Shown here: positions 63,475 to 64,000 of the stretch, in pieces
Position numbering within the stretch: the stretch's first letter is position 1
Layout of the letters: every line of letters begins with the position of its first letter
Assembly: GCF_014207985.1 (NCBI RefSeq)
Contig: NZ_JACHMI010000001.1
Location: 2,711,001-2,775,000, forward strand
Reading direction: 5' to 3'
Source: Nonomuraea rubra
GTDB lineage: Bacteria; Actinomycetota; Actinomycetes; Streptosporangiales; Streptosporangiaceae
DNA length: 64,000 nucleotides
Made by a program: the position numbers and the translations under genes
Notes under the pieces: model-generated
Told to the model about the DNA's origin: nothing
Database searches by the model: none
What the model saw: only the letters and a program-made list of their open reading frames with translations

Positions 63475-63573
63475 TCAATAGGGAAGCCTGCGACCCGCCG
63501 GCGAGCGTAGATCCAGCTCGGCCGGCCAGGTGCGCCGCTTGGCCGCGGGCCTGGCGATCCTGACGCGTTTCAT
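63475..63573 (-). CDS. Small basic peptide B, 32 aa, unrecognised
   Basis: ATG at 63573 with a strong ribosome site GGAAGGGGGAG; stop TGA at 63475-63477. The sequence begins MKRVRIARPAAKRRTWP and ends LDLRSPAGRRLPY, with a net charge of about +8. It shares MKR at the start and an [IL]DL...GR pattern with peptide A, 74 bp downstream. It could be a bacteriocin-like or regulatory peptide, but this is not shown. Confidence 0.5.
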   Translation of the reverse strand: MKRVRIARPAAKRRTWPAELDLRSPAGRRLPY

Positions 63574-63709
63574 GGTCTCCCCCTTCCGAAGCGCGTCCGC
63601 GCCGCTTGGAGGCGGCATGACGGGCGCTGGACGCCCGCCATGCGCGCCAACCTAATCCGGGCAGGCGCGCCCGCTCAATGCATTTCTACGGACGAGCGGG
63701 GGCTCCCGG

Positions 63710-64000
63710 TCAGTGGCCGGGGGTCAGGCGCGCGGTGACGCCGATCCGGTTCCAGGCGTTGATCATCGCGATGGCCGCGATGAGCAGCGCGAGCTGCTTG
63801 TCGCTGTAGTGCTCGGCGGCCTGCCGCCACACCTCGTCCGGCACGGCCTCCCGGTCGGGCAGCCTGGTCGCCTCCTCCGTCAGCGCCAGCGCGGCCCGCT
63901 CCGCCGGGGTGAACACCGTGGCCTCACGCCACGTCACCACCGACCACAGCCGCTCGTCGCTCTCACCGGCCTTCTTCATGTCACGGCTGTGCATGTCCAC
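63710..64000 (-). CDS. Carboxymuconolactone decarboxylase/AhpD family protein (5' part missing)
   Basis: The visible 96 residues begin inside the gene: (V)DMHSRDMKKAGESDERLW follows the Cys-x-x-Cys motif that in this family lies immediately before (CAFCxDMHxRD), beyond the window edge. Then WREATVFTPAERAALALTEEATRL, EVWRQAAEHYSDKQLALLIAAIAMINAWNRIGV close the fold. Members are small peroxidase or decarboxylase-like redox proteins. The gene is read in the same direction as the two small peptides and about 140 bp upstream of peptide B. Confidence 0.8.
   Translation of the reverse strand: MDMHSRDMKKAGESDERLWSVVTWREATVFTPAERAALALTEEATRLPDREAVPDEVWRQAAEHYSDKQLALLIAAIAMINAWNRIGVTARLTPGH

Noticed and set aside
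63710..64000. Complete 96-aa AhpD-like protein starting at the window edge
   Set aside because: The GTG at 64000 corresponds to the residue just after the family's CxxC motif, so the gene begins outside the window and is partial here.

Overview
The window is a 64 kb stretch of high-GC actinobacterial chromosome. The gene content fits a filamentous actinomycete of the Streptosporangiaceae type (Nonomuraea-like; this is an inference). Supporting markers are the two-gene 10-methyl fatty acid module, an F420-type oxidoreductase, the order lexA / LysM protein / nrdR / B12-dependent nrdJ, secreted GH18, GH43 and esterase enzymes with carbohydrate-binding modules, and very common GTG and leaderless starts. 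No tRNA, rRNA, transposase, integrase, CRISPR array or PKS/NRPS gene was found. It reads as ordinary chromosome with accessory metabolic islands.

Layout. 0-7 kb: tail of a probable LuxR regulator, a DUF1707/DUF4870 membrane protein, an RlpA-like secreted protein, ATP-dependent ligase LigB, an FKBP isomerase, an SDR and GuaB1. 7-11.3 kb: a TetR/FAD-monooxygenase pair with a large twin operator, then a translationally coupled alpha-methylacyl-CoA racemase and P450. 11.4-16.7 kb: a membrane Ser/Thr kinase coupled to a D-2-hydroxyacid dehydrogenase, then tmsA-tmsB. 16.8-20.2 kb: a 52-aa peptide, a secreted esterase-CBM2, an APH-like kinase and a HAD hydrolase. 20.3-28.3 kb: a lipid or terpenoid oxidation cluster of acyl-CoA ligase, GMC oxidoreductase, two CYP124-like P450s and an epoxide-hydrolase-like enzyme, with shared promoter/operator elements and leaderless P450 mRNAs. 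An RNA methyltransferase lies inside it.

28.3-40 kb: a large Trp-Pro-Glu repeat membrane protein, leuS behind a Leu-codon leader peptide and attenuator, an F420-type LLM oxidoreductase, DoxX, a tricorn protease, a MalY-type lyase and an AadA-like nucleotidyltransferase. 40-45.6 kb: two GH43-AbfB arabinan enzymes behind a LacI-type operator, an isochorismatase-like hydrolase and a GlxA-type AraC regulator, with degenerate GC-rich minisatellites in the gaps. 45.6-51.7 kb: the DNA damage and dNTP block, with lexA and a LysM protein divergent over two SOS boxes, then nrdR-nrdJ. 51.7-64 kb: an XRE/SnoaL pair around a perfect palindrome, GDPD, a large GH18 chitinase, two PPOX flavoproteins, an amidohydrolase, a PrsW protease, an MFS/HxlR pair sharing two operator boxes, and two related unannotated small peptides next to an AhpD/CMD protein cut by the window edge.

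Themes. (1) Methyl-branched lipid metabolism recurs: synthesis by tmsAB, omega-oxidation by CYP124-like P450s, activation by the CoA ligase and epimerisation by Mcr. (2) Many divergent regulator/target pairs have readable palindromic operators. (3) Several promoters place a TANNNT box 6-8 nt before the start codon, implying leaderless mRNAs. The least explained elements are the paired 32- and 55-aa peptides (63.2-63.6 kb), the leuS leader, and the shared TTGACGTAAGTGG promoter element.
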